Part shown: one piece after another, positions 33,961 through 41,600 of the stretch
Numbering within the stretch: position 1 is the stretch's first letter
Layout: each line of letters starts with the position of its first letter
Assembly: GCF_001653715.1 (NCBI RefSeq)
Contig: NZ_LWHQ01000029.1
Location: 1 to 51,350, forward strand
Direction of reading: 5' to 3'
Origin: Methylobacterium platani
GTDB lineage: Bacteria; Pseudomonadota; Alphaproteobacteria; Rhizobiales; Beijerinckiaceae
DNA: 51,350 nt
Notes under the pieces: generated by a model
Databases searched by the model: none
The model's input: only the letters and a program-made list of their open reading frames with translations
Told to the model about the DNA's origin: nothing
Translations under genes and position numbers: made by a program

Positions 33961-34350
33961 ATGCGTAACCTGTCGGGCGAGAGCGGAACGGTCGTGGCGT
34001 TCCGGCGCAAGGAGCGGGCCGCGCCGGTGGATCACGAGCTCGCGCCGAGCCCCCGGGTCGCCGCCGCCCGGCGCGACCAGCGCAGCCTGATGGACACGGT
34101 CTACGAGGCCGGCACCCTGCCGGTGGCGGCCGGCGACCGCGAGACCAAGCTGCTGGCCTCGCGCCTGCTGGTCTACGGCTTCCTCACCATCGACGAGGTC
34201 GGCGAGGACGGCGCCACCCGCTCCCTGCGCCCCTCCGAGGCGGTCCGCGCCGGCCGCGAGCGCCCCTGGCGCCTGTCCCGGGCCTCGCGCGGGGTGAGCC
34301 TGTCGGTGCCGATTCCCGCCCGGGACGGGTTCCTGTTCGAGATGGCGTGA
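33961..34350 (+). CDS. Hypothetical protein, 129 residues
   Basis: Not recognised. It is a soluble, charged protein beginning MRNLSGESGTVVAFRRKERA and containing DTVYEAGTLPVAAGDRETKL and LLVYGFLTIDEVGEDGATRS; no membrane helix, cysteine motif or known domain is visible. Codon use matches the host. It has its own upstream region, divergent from fbpC, and converges with the small membrane protein gene on its right (8 bases between stops). ATG 33937 is a possible earlier start but has no ribosome-binding site. Confidence 0.65.
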   Translation: MRNLSGESGTVVAFRRKERAAPVDHELAPSPRVAAARRDQRSLMDTVYEAGTLPVAAGDRETKLLASRLLVYGFLTIDEVGEDGATRSLRPSEAVRAGRERPWRLSRASRGVSLSVPIPARDGFLFEMA

Positions 34351-34358
34351 GGGATTTT

Positions 34359-34787
34359 TCAGCCGCCCGCGCTCTTCGAGCCGAGATAGAAGCCGATCGC
34401 CGAACCGACCAGGCCGACGATCGGGGTGAAGATCAGGCCGACCGTGGAGCCCAACAACGCGAACGCCTCCTTGGCCTCGCCGCAGGTCCTGCCCGCATAG
34501 CAGGTCAGCGCGAGGTAGGAGCCGACCGCCAGGATGCAGCACACGGCGAGGCCGAGCATCGCGAGCAGGATGTACGCGATCCGGACCCGGGCCCTCTCCT
34601 GGTCGCGGCCGGGATTGTAATTTTCCTGAACCGAGATCGCGGTGCCGATGGCCGGCGACCGAGCGGATGAGATGGCATCGGTGGTCTGGGCACCGGCCGC
34701 GACGGCGGCCTGACCGAACTTCTTCAATGCGCCGCCGATGGACTTGAGGCTGATGGGCGGATCGCCCTGCCCGGTATTGTCAGCCAT
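34359..34787 (-). CDS. Small two-helix membrane protein, hypothetical
   Basis: A 142-residue protein with a soluble N-terminal half and two hydrophobic helices, at about 71-93 (IAYILLAMLGLAVCCILAVG) and 109-135 (FALLGSTVGLIFTPIVGLVG). A short loop between them has two cysteines (LTCYAGRTC). It was not matched to a named family. The start is ATG 34787. It is monocistronic as far as can be seen. Confidence 0.65.
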   Translation of the reverse strand: MADNTGQGDPPISLKSIGGALKKFGQAAVAAGAQTTDAISSARSPAIGTAISVQENYNPGRDQERARVRIAYILLAMLGLAVCCILAVGSYLALTCYAGRTCGEAKEAFALLGSTVGLIFTPIVGLVGSAIGFYLGSKSAGG

Positions 34788-34846
34788 GGCGGAGCCCGAT
34801 CGATGAAAGAATGTCGCGATTCTAAAAAAATCAGACTGTCGATGAA

Positions 34847-35119
34847 TTATTTACTGAAGATGACCCGCGCATAGGTCTTGTTGGGACGCTCGATGAGAAC
34901 CTTGTCATCGACGCCGACATGATCGGACAGCAACTTCTCCGTCTCGATCGCCTGCTGCAGGACGGTGTTCGCGTCGACGCCGCGCCTCTCGGCCAGTTCC
35001 TTGAGGGCGTCGAACGTCGATTTCGGCAGTTCGGCCTGCACGTTGACTGTATTTTTGGTGTTTGGGTTCGATCCGTCGGCCACTGCGTACCCCAACCACA
35101 ATGGCGGCAAACCTACCAT
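34847..35119 (-). CDS. Small RHH/antitoxin-like hypothetical protein
   Basis: About 90 residues. After a short N-terminal lead comes NTVNVQAELPKSTFDALKEL followed by AERRGVDANTVLQQAIETEK, a strand-helix-helix pattern that fits a ribbon-helix-helix fold. The C-terminus (VDDKVLIERPNKTYARVIFS) is a short beta segment. No toxin partner lies next to it. The ATG at 35119 is used, but a GTG at VADGSNPN is as plausible. It could be a DNA-binding regulator. Confidence 0.6.
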   Translation of the reverse strand: MVGLPPLWLGYAVADGSNPNTKNTVNVQAELPKSTFDALKELAERRGVDANTVLQQAIETEKLLSDHVGVDDKVLIERPNKTYARVIFSK

Positions 35120-35290
35120 GTCGCCGATCGGGACGCCAGATCCCGGCGCCGGGCCACGCGATCGGCGAGCCTGCCCGCAGAGGCATCCGCCGCGGCCCTG
35201 CCCCGACCCGGCGAAAATTGACTTTCCGACCCGGATCACCGACACGGGCGCCCGCCGCGGGCGTCGGTTTTCCCGGTTCGGAGCAGTGCA

Positions 35291-37006
35291 TTGACGAGCC
35301 TTGCCGCCGGGCGCCGCCCCGGCCGCGCCGCCTCCCTGGCGTCCCTCGCGGAGCGTCTCCTCGATCTCGGGGCGCGCAGCCACGGCGCGGCCTGCGCGCT
35401 GCTCGTCGTCCTGTCGCTGGTCTGCTTCCTGCCGGGCTTCGCCTCGCTCCAGCCGATGGACCGGGACGAGCCGCGCTTCGCCCAGGCCTCGAAGCAGATG
35501 CTCGAATCGGGCGAGTTCGTCGACATCCGCTTCCAGGGCGAGGCCCGGCACAAGAAGCCGGTCGGCATCTACTGGGCCCAGAGCGCGGTCGTCGCAGCCG
35601 GCGAGGCCCTCGGCGTGCCGGGCGCCCGCACCGCCATCTGGCTCTACCGCATCCCCTCGCTCCTCGGCGCCGTCGCCACGGTGCTGCTGAGCTACTGGGC
35701 CGCGCTCGCCTTCCTGCCGCGGCGCGGGGCCTTCCTCGCCGCCGCCCTGGTGGGCGCGAGCGTGATGCTGTCGGCCGAGGCGCGCCTCGCCAAGACCGAC
35801 GCGCTGCTCACCGCCTGCGCGGTCGCCGCCATGGGGGGGCTCGCCCGGGCGTGGCTCACGCGGGCCGCGACGACCCGCCTGCCTGCCCCGACGGTCCTGA
35901 CCTTCTGGCTCGCGGTGGCGCTCGGCATCCTGGTCAAGGGCCCGATGGTGCCGATGTTCGCCGGCCTCGCGGCCCTGTGCCTGTCGGTCTCGGTGCGCTC
36001 CGGCGCCTGGCTGCGGCGCCTGCGGCCGGGCCTCGGCCTCGTCCTGGTGCTCGCCCTCGTGGCGCCGTGGTTCGTCGCCATCACGCTCAAGAGCGGCGGC
36101 GCCTTCTACGGCGAGGCGGTCGGCCACGACATGCTCGGCAAGGTCGGCACCGCCCAGACCCAGCACTGGGCGCCGCCCGGCACCTACCTGCTCGTGATCT
36201 TCGCGACCTTCTGGCCGGCCGCCGCCTTCGCCGCCATGGCGATCCCCTTCGCCTGGACGAACCGCCGCGACGACCGGGTCGCCTTCCTGGTCGCCTGGGT
36301 GCTGCCGTCCTGGCTGGTCTTCGAGGCGGTGCCGACGAAGCTCCCGCATTACGTGCTGCCGCTGTGCTCGGCCCTGGCGATCCTCGCCGTCATGGCGGTC
36401 GCCCGCGGCGCGGTCCATCGCGACCGGCCCGGCGCGCGCTGGGTCGCCTTGCTGGTACCGTTCATCCCCGCCGGCCTGACGGTGGGTCTCTGCGTCGCCG
36501 CCTGGCGCCTCGACGGGGTGATCCCGTGGGCGGGGCTGCCGCTGCTGCTCGCCGCGAGCGCGGTGGCGTTCCTGGCCTGGCGCGCCTTCGTCGACGGCTG
36601 GCCTGAGCGGGCGCTCGCGGTCGCGGTGCTCGCCGGCGGGCTGCTCGGGCCGGCGGTGTTCGGGCTGACCCAGCCGGCGCTCGCCGCCCTCAAGGTCTCG
36701 CCCCGCCTCGCGGCCGTCCGCGACGCGCTGCCCTGCCCGAGCCCCAAGGTCGCGACGCTCGGCTACCGCGAGCCGAGCCTGGTCTTCCTGATCGGTACCG
36801 ACCTCGCGATGCTCGATTCGGCCGAGGAGGCCGCCGCCTTCCTCACGGCGGGCGGCTGCCGCCTCGTCTACGTCGAGGACCGCTTCGCCAAGGCCTTCGC
36901 GGACGCCGAGGCCGGCGCAGCCCCGCGGCCGGTCGGCCGCGTGACCGGCTTCAACATCAACGGCGGCAAGCCGGTCGGCCTGTCGGCCTATGCGGTGATG
37001 CCGTGA
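35291..37006 (+). CDS. Glycosyltransferase family 39 (ArnT/PMT-like) membrane protein
   Basis: Multi-pass transferase of 571 residues that would move a sugar from a polyprenyl-phosphate carrier to an envelope acceptor on the periplasmic side. The first loop carries the family motif PMDRDEPRFAQASKQM with the acidic pair, followed by HKKPVGIYW and about 11 helices. The start is TTG 35291 (MTSLAAGRRPGR). Its stop overlaps the GTG of the GT2 gene by four bases, and an LpxB-N-like protein follows; this is the usual donor-synthase/transferase pairing seen for lipid A or glycan decoration. The sugar is unknown. Confidence 0.88.
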   Translation: MTSLAAGRRPGRAASLASLAERLLDLGARSHGAACALLVVLSLVCFLPGFASLQPMDRDEPRFAQASKQMLESGEFVDIRFQGEARHKKPVGIYWAQSAVVAAGEALGVPGARTAIWLYRIPSLLGAVATVLLSYWAALAFLPRRGAFLAAALVGASVMLSAEARLAKTDALLTACAVAAMGGLARAWLTRAATTRLPAPTVLTFWLAVALGILVKGPMVPMFAGLAALCLSVSVRSGAWLRRLRPGLGLVLVLALVAPWFVAITLKSGGAFYGEAVGHDMLGKVGTAQTQHWAPPGTYLLVIFATFWPAAAFAAMAIPFAWTNRRDDRVAFLVAWVLPSWLVFEAVPTKLPHYVLPLCSALAILAVMAVARGAVHRDRPGARWVALLVPFIPAGLTVGLCVAAWRLDGVIPWAGLPLLLAASAVAFLAWRAFVDGWPERALAVAVLAGGLLGPAVFGLTQPALAALKVSPRLAAVRDALPCPSPKVATLGYREPSLVFLIGTDLAMLDSAEEAAAFLTAGGCRLVYVEDRFAKAFADAEAGAAPRPVGRVTGFNINGGKPVGLSAYAVMP

Positions 37007-37815
37007 CCCAGACCCAGCATGAGAGCGCGCACGTGACAGCGGACCGGGAGGCGATCCGCCTCAGCGTCGTGGTGCCGGTGAAGAACGAGGCCGGCAACAT
37101 CGCGCCCCTGCTGGCCGAGATCGCGGCGGCCTGCGCCCCCCTGCACCCGTTCGAGATCGTCTACGTCGACGACGGCTCGACCGACGCCACCCCGGCGGTG
37201 CTGGCCGACGCGCGGGCGCGCCATCCGGAATTGCGGGTGCTGCGCCACCGCGAGAGCTGCGGCCAGAGCGCGGCGGTGCGCAGCGGGGTGCTGGCGGCCC
37301 GCGGCGAACTGGTCGCGACGCTGGACGGCGACGGCCAGAACGACCCGGCCTTCATCCCGGCGCTGGCCGCGGCCCTCGTCGCCGCCGGCCCGGGGGCGGG
37401 GCTGGCGCAGGGGCAGCGGGTCGGCCGCAAGGACGGCCGGGGCAAGATGATCCAGTCGCGCATCGCCAACGGGGTGCGGGGCCGCATCCTGAAGGACGCC
37501 ACCCGGGATACCGGCTGCGGCCTCAAGGTCTTCCGCCGGGCGGTGTACCTGCGGCTGCCGTATTTCGACGCGCTGCACCGCTTCATGCCGGCCCTCGTCG
37601 CCCGCGAGGGGTTTTCCGTCGTCCACGGCGACGTGGTCGACCGGCCGCGGCTCACCGGGCACTCGAATTACGGCCTGTTCGACCGGCTCTGGGTCGGCAT
37701 CCTCGACCTCGCCGGGGTGTGGTGGCTGATCCGCCGCCGGCGCCGGGTGCCGCATGTCGAGCAGGGCGGGCAAGTCGTGCAGGGCCAGCAAGTCGAGCAG
37801 AGCAAGGCGGAGTAG
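37003..37815 (+). CDS. Family 2 glycosyltransferase (polyprenyl-phosphate sugar synthase-like)
   Basis: A 270-residue GT-A enzyme resembling dolichol-phosphate mannosyltransferase and ArnC. It shows SVVVPVKNEAGNI, EIVYVDDGSTDAT, the catalytic LDGDGQNDP and DTGCGLKVFRR. It has only one weak hydrophobic segment near the C-terminus (LWVGILDLAGVWWLI). The last 18 residues come from an 18-bp repeat, giving a Gln/Val-rich tail. It starts with GTG in a GTGA overlap with the GT39 gene and probably makes the lipid-linked sugar donor used by it. Confidence 0.88.
   Translation: MTQTQHESAHVTADREAIRLSVVVPVKNEAGNIAPLLAEIAAACAPLHPFEIVYVDDGSTDATPAVLADARARHPELRVLRHRESCGQSAAVRSGVLAARGELVATLDGDGQNDPAFIPALAAALVAAGPGAGLAQGQRVGRKDGRGKMIQSRIANGVRGRILKDATRDTGCGLKVFRRAVYLRLPYFDALHRFMPALVAREGFSVVHGDVVDRPRLTGHSNYGLFDRLWVGILDLAGVWWLIRRRRRVPHVEQGGQVVQGQQVEQSKAE
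37756..37809 (+). repeat. 18-bp imperfect tandem repeat, three copies
   Basis: Units start at 37756, 37774 and 37792 (GTCGWGCAGGGCNRGCAA, the last degenerate). It encodes the C-terminal tail of the GT2 protein; the unit length keeps the frame. Confidence 0.75.
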
Positions 37816-37819
37816 CCCG

Positions 37820-38146
37820 ATGGTCGCCGACATCATGCACGGGCTCAGCGCCTATTTCTGGTCGCTGTTCACCGGCCCGGTCGACCTCGTTCTCCTGATC
37901 GGCCTCGTCGGGCAGGGGCTGTTCACCGCCCGCTTCCTGGTCCAGTGGATCGCCAGCGAGCGGGCCGGGCGCAGCGTGATCCCGCTCTCGTTCTGGTTCC
38001 TGTCGCTCGGCGGCTCGGCGGTGCTGCTCGGCTACGCGCTCTACCGGCGCGACCCGGTCTTCATCCTCGGCCAGAGCCTCGGCACGGTGATCTACCTGCG
38101 CAACCTCTCCCTGGTGTTCCGCGAGCGGCGGAACAAGGGCGCGTGA
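37820..38146 (+). CDS. LpxB N-terminal-like (LAB_N) small membrane protein
   Basis: A 108-residue protein with three helices. The features GLVGQGLFTARFLVQWIASE, then SVIPLSFWFLSLGGSAVLLG and GTVIYLRNLSLVFR match the LAB_N domain found at the N-terminus of some lipid A disaccharide synthases and as a stand-alone protein. It lies four bases after the GT2 gene, in a set that resembles flippase/transferase systems for lipid A or lipid-linked sugar. A role as a small transporter-like subunit is plausible. The start is ATG 37820. Confidence 0.85.
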   Translation: MVADIMHGLSAYFWSLFTGPVDLVLLIGLVGQGLFTARFLVQWIASERAGRSVIPLSFWFLSLGGSAVLLGYALYRRDPVFILGQSLGTVIYLRNLSLVFRERRNKGA

Positions 38147-38149
38147 GGG

Positions 38150-38172
38150 GCGCCCCGGGCTCGCCGGGGCGC
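38150..38172. terminator. Inverted repeat between convergent genes
   Basis: Arms GCGCCCCGG and CCGGGGCGC (9 bp) around a 5-nt loop, between the LAB_N gene and the PRC-like gene, which converge. Probable bidirectional stop. Confidence 0.55.
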
Positions 38173-38179
38173 GGGATCG

Positions 38180-38608
38180 TCAGCTCTTCTTCTTGTAGTC
38201 GAAGGCCGGGGCCTTGTTCAGCTCGTCCTTGGTGGCGTTCACGGTCGCCTTCCAGCTGTCGCCGTCCCGGGTCAGGACGACGCTGTCGGGATTGACGGCG
38301 ACGTAGCGCTCGCCGATGCCGAGGAAGCCGCCGACGCCGAGGATCACCGCCTGCACGGTCTTGCCGTCGACGATCACGAGGTCGGCGATGTCGCCGATGG
38401 ACTCGTTCTGGGCGTTGGTCACCTTGGTGCCGAGGATGCGCGAGGTCACCGCCGCCGTGGGCTGGAGGGTGATGAACTGCACCGTCGCGGTCTTGACCTG
38501 CTGGGTGGTCATCGCGCCGGTCGCGTCCTGCTGCGTCGCGGTCTGGGCCAGGGCGGGCAGGGACGCCAGCACGAGGGCGGCGGTCGCGAAGGCGGTCTTC
38601 AGCGTCAT
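38180..38608 (-). CDS. Secreted PRC-barrel-like protein
   Basis: A 142-residue protein with a signal peptide (MTLKTAFATAALVLASLPAL, cleaved after AQA-like ALAQ). The mature part contains ILGTKVTNAQNESIGDIADL followed by VIVDGKTVQAVILGVGGFLG, a PRC-barrel signature, and ends KAPAFDYKKKS. Similar proteins are periplasmic and of unknown role, often linked to stress. The start ATG 38608 is supported by GGAGAG upstream; the frame further up is antisense to a non-coding region. Confidence 0.8.
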   Translation of the reverse strand: MTLKTAFATAALVLASLPALAQTATQQDATGAMTTQQVKTATVQFITLQPTAAVTSRILGTKVTNAQNESIGDIADLVIVDGKTVQAVILGVGGFLGIGERYVAVNPDSVVLTRDGDSWKATVNATKDELNKAPAFDYKKKS

Positions 38609-38810
38609 GGGATCGAACTCTCCGAGGGGACCCGCGCCCGTGGGGCGGCGCGGGCCGTGCGCAGAACGGGCCCGAACCGCCAAGGTTCCCGGCGAAGGTT
38701 CCCCATCGTCACGTTTCCGCCGCCCGAAGCGCGGCCGCATGGTGCAACGCGGCCGTGCCGCCCCTATCTGGGGGTTTCGGCCGCGAGCGGCGGCGGGACA
38801 GGGGAACAGC

Positions 38811-39098
38811 ATGGACGGTCACGTGTACGGAGCGCTCGGTCAGCCGGGCGTCGGCCTCCTCATGGCCATCGTCATCGGCGCGCTGGCGGGCTGGCTGGCC
38901 GAGCGCTTCATGAACTCGAGCATGGGCCTCCTCGGCAACATCGTGCTCGGCATCATCGGCGGCGTGGTCGGCAACTTCCTGGCGGCCCAGCTCCACATCC
39001 CGATCTTCGGGTTCTGGCGCAACCTGATCTCCGCCACGGTGGGCGCGGTCATCATCATCGCGGTGGTGCGGGCGGTGCGGGGCGAGCGGCGCTACTGA
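38811..39098 (+). CDS. GlsB/YeaQ/YmgE-family membrane protein
   Basis: A 95-residue protein with three helices: GVGLLMAIVIGALAGWLAER, LGNIVLGIIGGVVGNFLAAQ and LISATVGAVIIIAVVRAV. The glycine-zipper pattern matches the transglycosylase-associated/GlsB family, linked to stress responses in Enterobacteria and Gram-positives. Start ATG 38811. It is divergent from the PRC-like gene. Confidence 0.88.
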   Translation: MDGHVYGALGQPGVGLLMAIVIGALAGWLAERFMNSSMGLLGNIVLGIIGGVVGNFLAAQLHIPIFGFWRNLISATVGAVIIIAVVRAVRGERRY

Positions 39099-39297
39099 CG
39101 CGCCGTCGCGGCGCGCGCGACGGCAGGCCCGACCGGGCGCCGTCGCCGGCCGGCCAGGGCCCGAATGCATGGCGCGCCGCGCGGCGGCGCGTCACGCCCC
39201 ATTTGCCCCGGCGGCCCGGACATCTTAAGTCACCTCTGCGCCGCGAGGGGTTCGCGGGCGCTTCTTCGTCTCGAAACCCCTTGCCGCCCCGGATCCC

Positions 39298-40260
39298 ATG
39301 GCCGTCGTCCTCGATCTCCTGCGCAACGACCAGCGCCCGCGCCACCCGGAGAAGGCGCACCGGCCCGACCAGCCGATCCTGCGCAAGCCGGACTGGATCC
39401 GCGTCAAGGCGCCGGGCTCGCCGAAATGGGCCGAGACCCAGGCCATCGTGCGCGAGAACAAGCTCGTGACGGTGTGCGAGGAGGCCGGCTGCCCCAATAT
39501 CGGCGAGTGCTGGGAGAAGAAGCACGCCACCTTCATGATCATGGGGGACACCTGCACCCGGGCCTGCGCGTTCTGCAACGTGCGCACCGGGATGCCGGAG
39601 GCCCTCGACGCGGCCGAGCCCGAGCGGGTGGCGGAGGCCGTGGCCAAGCTCGGCCTGCACCACGTCGTCATCACCTCGGTCGACCGCGACGACCTCAAGG
39701 ACGGGGGTGCGGCGCATTTCGCCGCGGTGATCGGCGCGATCCGGCGCCTGAGCCCCTCGACCACCGTCGAGATCCTGACCCCCGACTTCCTGCGCAAGGA
39801 CGGCGCCCTGGAGATCGTGGTCGCGGCCCGCCCCGACGTGTTCAACCACAACCTCGAGACCGTGCCGTCGAAGTACCTGACGGTGCGCCCCGGTGCCCGC
39901 TACTTCCACTCGATCCGCCTGCTGCAGCGGGTCAAGGAGCTCGACGCCACCATCTTCACCAAGTCGGGCATCATGGTAGGCCTCGGCGAGGAGCGCAACG
40001 AGGTGCTCCAGCTGATGGACGACCTGCGCTCGGCCGAGGTCGACTTCCTGACCGTCGGCCAGTACCTGCAGCCGACGAAGAAGCACCACCCGGTCCTGTC
40101 CTTCGTGACGCCGGATGCGTTCAAGGCCTACGAGACCACGGCCTACGCCAAGGGCTTCCTGCTCGTCTCGGCGACGCCGCTCACCCGCTCCTCCCACCAT
40201 GCCGGCGAGGATTTCGCCCGGCTCAAGCAGGCCCGGCTCGACCGGCTGGGGACCGTCTGA
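39298..40260 (+). CDS. lipA: Lipoyl synthase
   Basis: Radical SAM enzyme of 320 residues that inserts two sulfurs into octanoyl-protein to make lipoyl groups for 2-oxoacid dehydrogenases. The auxiliary cluster cysteines are in CEEAGCPNIGECW, the radical SAM cluster is CTRACAFCNV, and the C-terminal RSSHHAGEDF provides the serine ligand of the auxiliary cluster. The start ATG 39298 gives MAVVLDLLRNDQRPRHPEKA, typical of alphaproteobacterial LipA. The next gene begins four bases after its stop. That downstream COQ10/RatA-like gene is a common neighbour of lipA in this class. Confidence 0.97.
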   Translation: MAVVLDLLRNDQRPRHPEKAHRPDQPILRKPDWIRVKAPGSPKWAETQAIVRENKLVTVCEEAGCPNIGECWEKKHATFMIMGDTCTRACAFCNVRTGMPEALDAAEPERVAEAVAKLGLHHVVITSVDRDDLKDGGAAHFAAVIGAIRRLSPSTTVEILTPDFLRKDGALEIVVAARPDVFNHNLETVPSKYLTVRPGARYFHSIRLLQRVKELDATIFTKSGIMVGLGEERNEVLQLMDDLRSAEVDFLTVGQYLQPTKKHHPVLSFVTPDAFKAYETTAYAKGFLLVSATPLTRSSHHAGEDFARLKQARLDRLGTV

Positions 40261-40264
40261 CCCG

Positions 40265-40720
40265 ATGCCGAGCTTCCGCACCACCCGCACCGTCCGCCAC
40301 AGCCCGACGGAGATGTTCGACCTCGTCGCCGACGTCGAGCGCTACCCCGAATTCCTGCCGCTCTGCGACTCGCTGCGCGTGCTGCGCCGGCAGGAGGGCG
40401 AGGACGGCACCGAGACGCTGGTTGCCGACATGGGCGTCGGCTACAAGGCGATCTCGGAGCACTTCACCACCCGGGTCCGCCTCGACCGCCCGAACCTGAA
40501 GATCGTCGCCGAGTACATCGACGGCCCGTTCCGGCACCTCGAGAACCGCTGGACCTTTCGCGAGGCCCCGAACGGCGGCTGCACGGTCGAGTTCTTCATC
40601 ACCTACGAGTTCAAGAGCCTGGCGCTCGGCCTGCTGATGGGGAAGATGTTCGATCGCGCCTTCCGCAAGTTCACCGATGCGTTCGAGAGCCGAGCGGACA
40701 GGTTGTACGCGCGGGCGTGA
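40265..40720 (+). CDS. RatA/COQ10-like START-domain protein
   Basis: A 151-residue polyketide cyclase/START-fold protein. It begins MPSFRTTRTVRHSPTEMFDL and has ADVERYPEFLPLCDSLRVL, which matches the COQ10/RatA family; family members bind ubiquinone or are described as ribosome-associated. It is four bases after lipA, in one operon. Despite the RatA toxin name used for the E. coli member, the lipA context and lack of a RatB partner favour a quinone-related role. Start ATG 40265. Confidence 0.9.
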   Translation: MPSFRTTRTVRHSPTEMFDLVADVERYPEFLPLCDSLRVLRRQEGEDGTETLVADMGVGYKAISEHFTTRVRLDRPNLKIVAEYIDGPFRHLENRWTFREAPNGGCTVEFFITYEFKSLALGLLMGKMFDRAFRKFTDAFESRADRLYARA

Positions 40721-40767
40721 CGGCCCATCGATTCGATTTGTCCGACAGACACCCACACTCCGCGTCA

Positions 40768-40795
40768 TTCCGGGACCGCACGGCGGAGCCCGGAA
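40768..40795. terminator. Dispersed-type palindrome after the lipA operon
   Basis: Arms TTCCGGG (40768-40774) and CCCGGAA (40789-40795) separated by a GC-rich 14-nt loop. It resembles the short REP-like palindromes common between genes in alphaproteobacteria and may end the lipA operon transcript. Confidence 0.45.
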
Positions 40796-40804
40796 GCCAG
40801 GGGC

Positions 40805-40969
40805 ATGAGCGAAACACAAATAAAAATATCATGCAACCAATGTACGCCGCCGTGCAGGTATAATTCCCCTTGGGAAGAGCTAAAACGTCAGCTTATGTCT
40901 GACATTATAGCTGAAGACATCTATGAACACCGACAAAAATCTTCTCTGCAATCCAAGACGCCGACATAG
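40805..40969 (+). CDS. Small cysteine-containing ORF, 54 residues
   Basis: An ATG-initiated 54-codon frame beginning MSETQIKISCNQCTPPCRYN, with cysteines spaced C-x2-C-x3-C, and then a probable helix WEELKRQLMSDIIAED. AGGGG lies very close to the start. The composition is AT-rich like the two genes that follow, so it would belong to the same acquired islet. It could be a small zinc-binding protein or a chance frame. The rest of 40721-41090 shows no gene. Confidence 0.35.
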   Translation: MSETQIKISCNQCTPPCRYNSPWEELKRQLMSDIIAEDIYEHRQKSSLQSKTPT

Positions 40970-41090
40970 TTGCTTCTTGGCGAGCATCGCATCTCACGTA
41001 GCGACCATTGGGAACTGAGTGGTCAGCCCTTTTGCTCAGCGAACAAGCTTAGCCATTGCGGCAAGCCAGCATTTCGCTACGATGCAGGCC

Positions 41091-41600
41091 ATGGGGGCGT
41101 TCAAGTACGATGAACCACCGTTGCTAGCGCCGGGGCGGCATTTTATGACGCTGTCGGCGCTTGAGCGCATATGCGTGTTACCATTTGCCGCCCCTGAGAT
41201 GCGGCGGCGGCTATTTCAGCAACTATGCATATTTGTGAAATGCTTTGATGCTGCAGGCATTCGTTGTGAGATGCTAATTAACGGCAGCTTTCTAACTAGC
41301 AAGCCCGACCCCAAAGATGTTGATGTTGCCATTATCTTAGACCCTGACGTCACCGAATTGCTTACGGTTGAGCAAGAGTTGCTTGTAGATGCTGTCAACG
41401 ACGACATGAATATTTTTATTGACGGCGTTGACGGTTTCGTAGAAACTGTATTCCCCATCGGCCATTCTTCATTTCGCGCTGATGGGAATGAGATGCTGTG
41501 GAGTGAACAGTATGGCAGACAACATGATGGTGCATGGTTAAAGGGGGTCGCTGTCCTTAGGTTGGGTGAAACAGATGTCGGATTACGCATCCGTCGCTGA
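41091..41600 (+). CDS. Nucleotidyltransferase-fold protein (DUF6932-like)
   Basis: About 169 residues from ATG 41091 (an upstream GTG at 41019 would add 24). The core is EMLINGSFLTSKPDPKDVDV followed by AIIL: a GS motif, a nine-residue gap and a D-x-D, typical of minimal nucleotidyltransferases such as MNT antitoxins and DUF6932 proteins. The N-terminal LLAPGRHFMTLSALERI also fits the latter group. A third acidic residue may lie in FIDGVDGFVETVF. It overlaps the next gene by about 26-35 bases, so the two are a tight pair. The function may be to modify RNA or protein with nucleotides. Confidence 0.7.
   Translation: MGAFKYDEPPLLAPGRHFMTLSALERICVLPFAAPEMRRRLFQQLCIFVKCFDAAGIRCEMLINGSFLTSKPDPKDVDVAIILDPDVTELLTVEQELLVDAVNDDMNIFIDGVDGFVETVFPIGHSSFRADGNEMLWSEQYGRQHDGAWLKGVAVLRLGETDVGLRIRR

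Noticed and set aside
40265..40720. RatA as a toxin of a RatAB module
   Set aside because: The following gene is a terminator-like palindrome and then a foreign islet, not RatB; coupling with lipA favours the COQ10-like reading.
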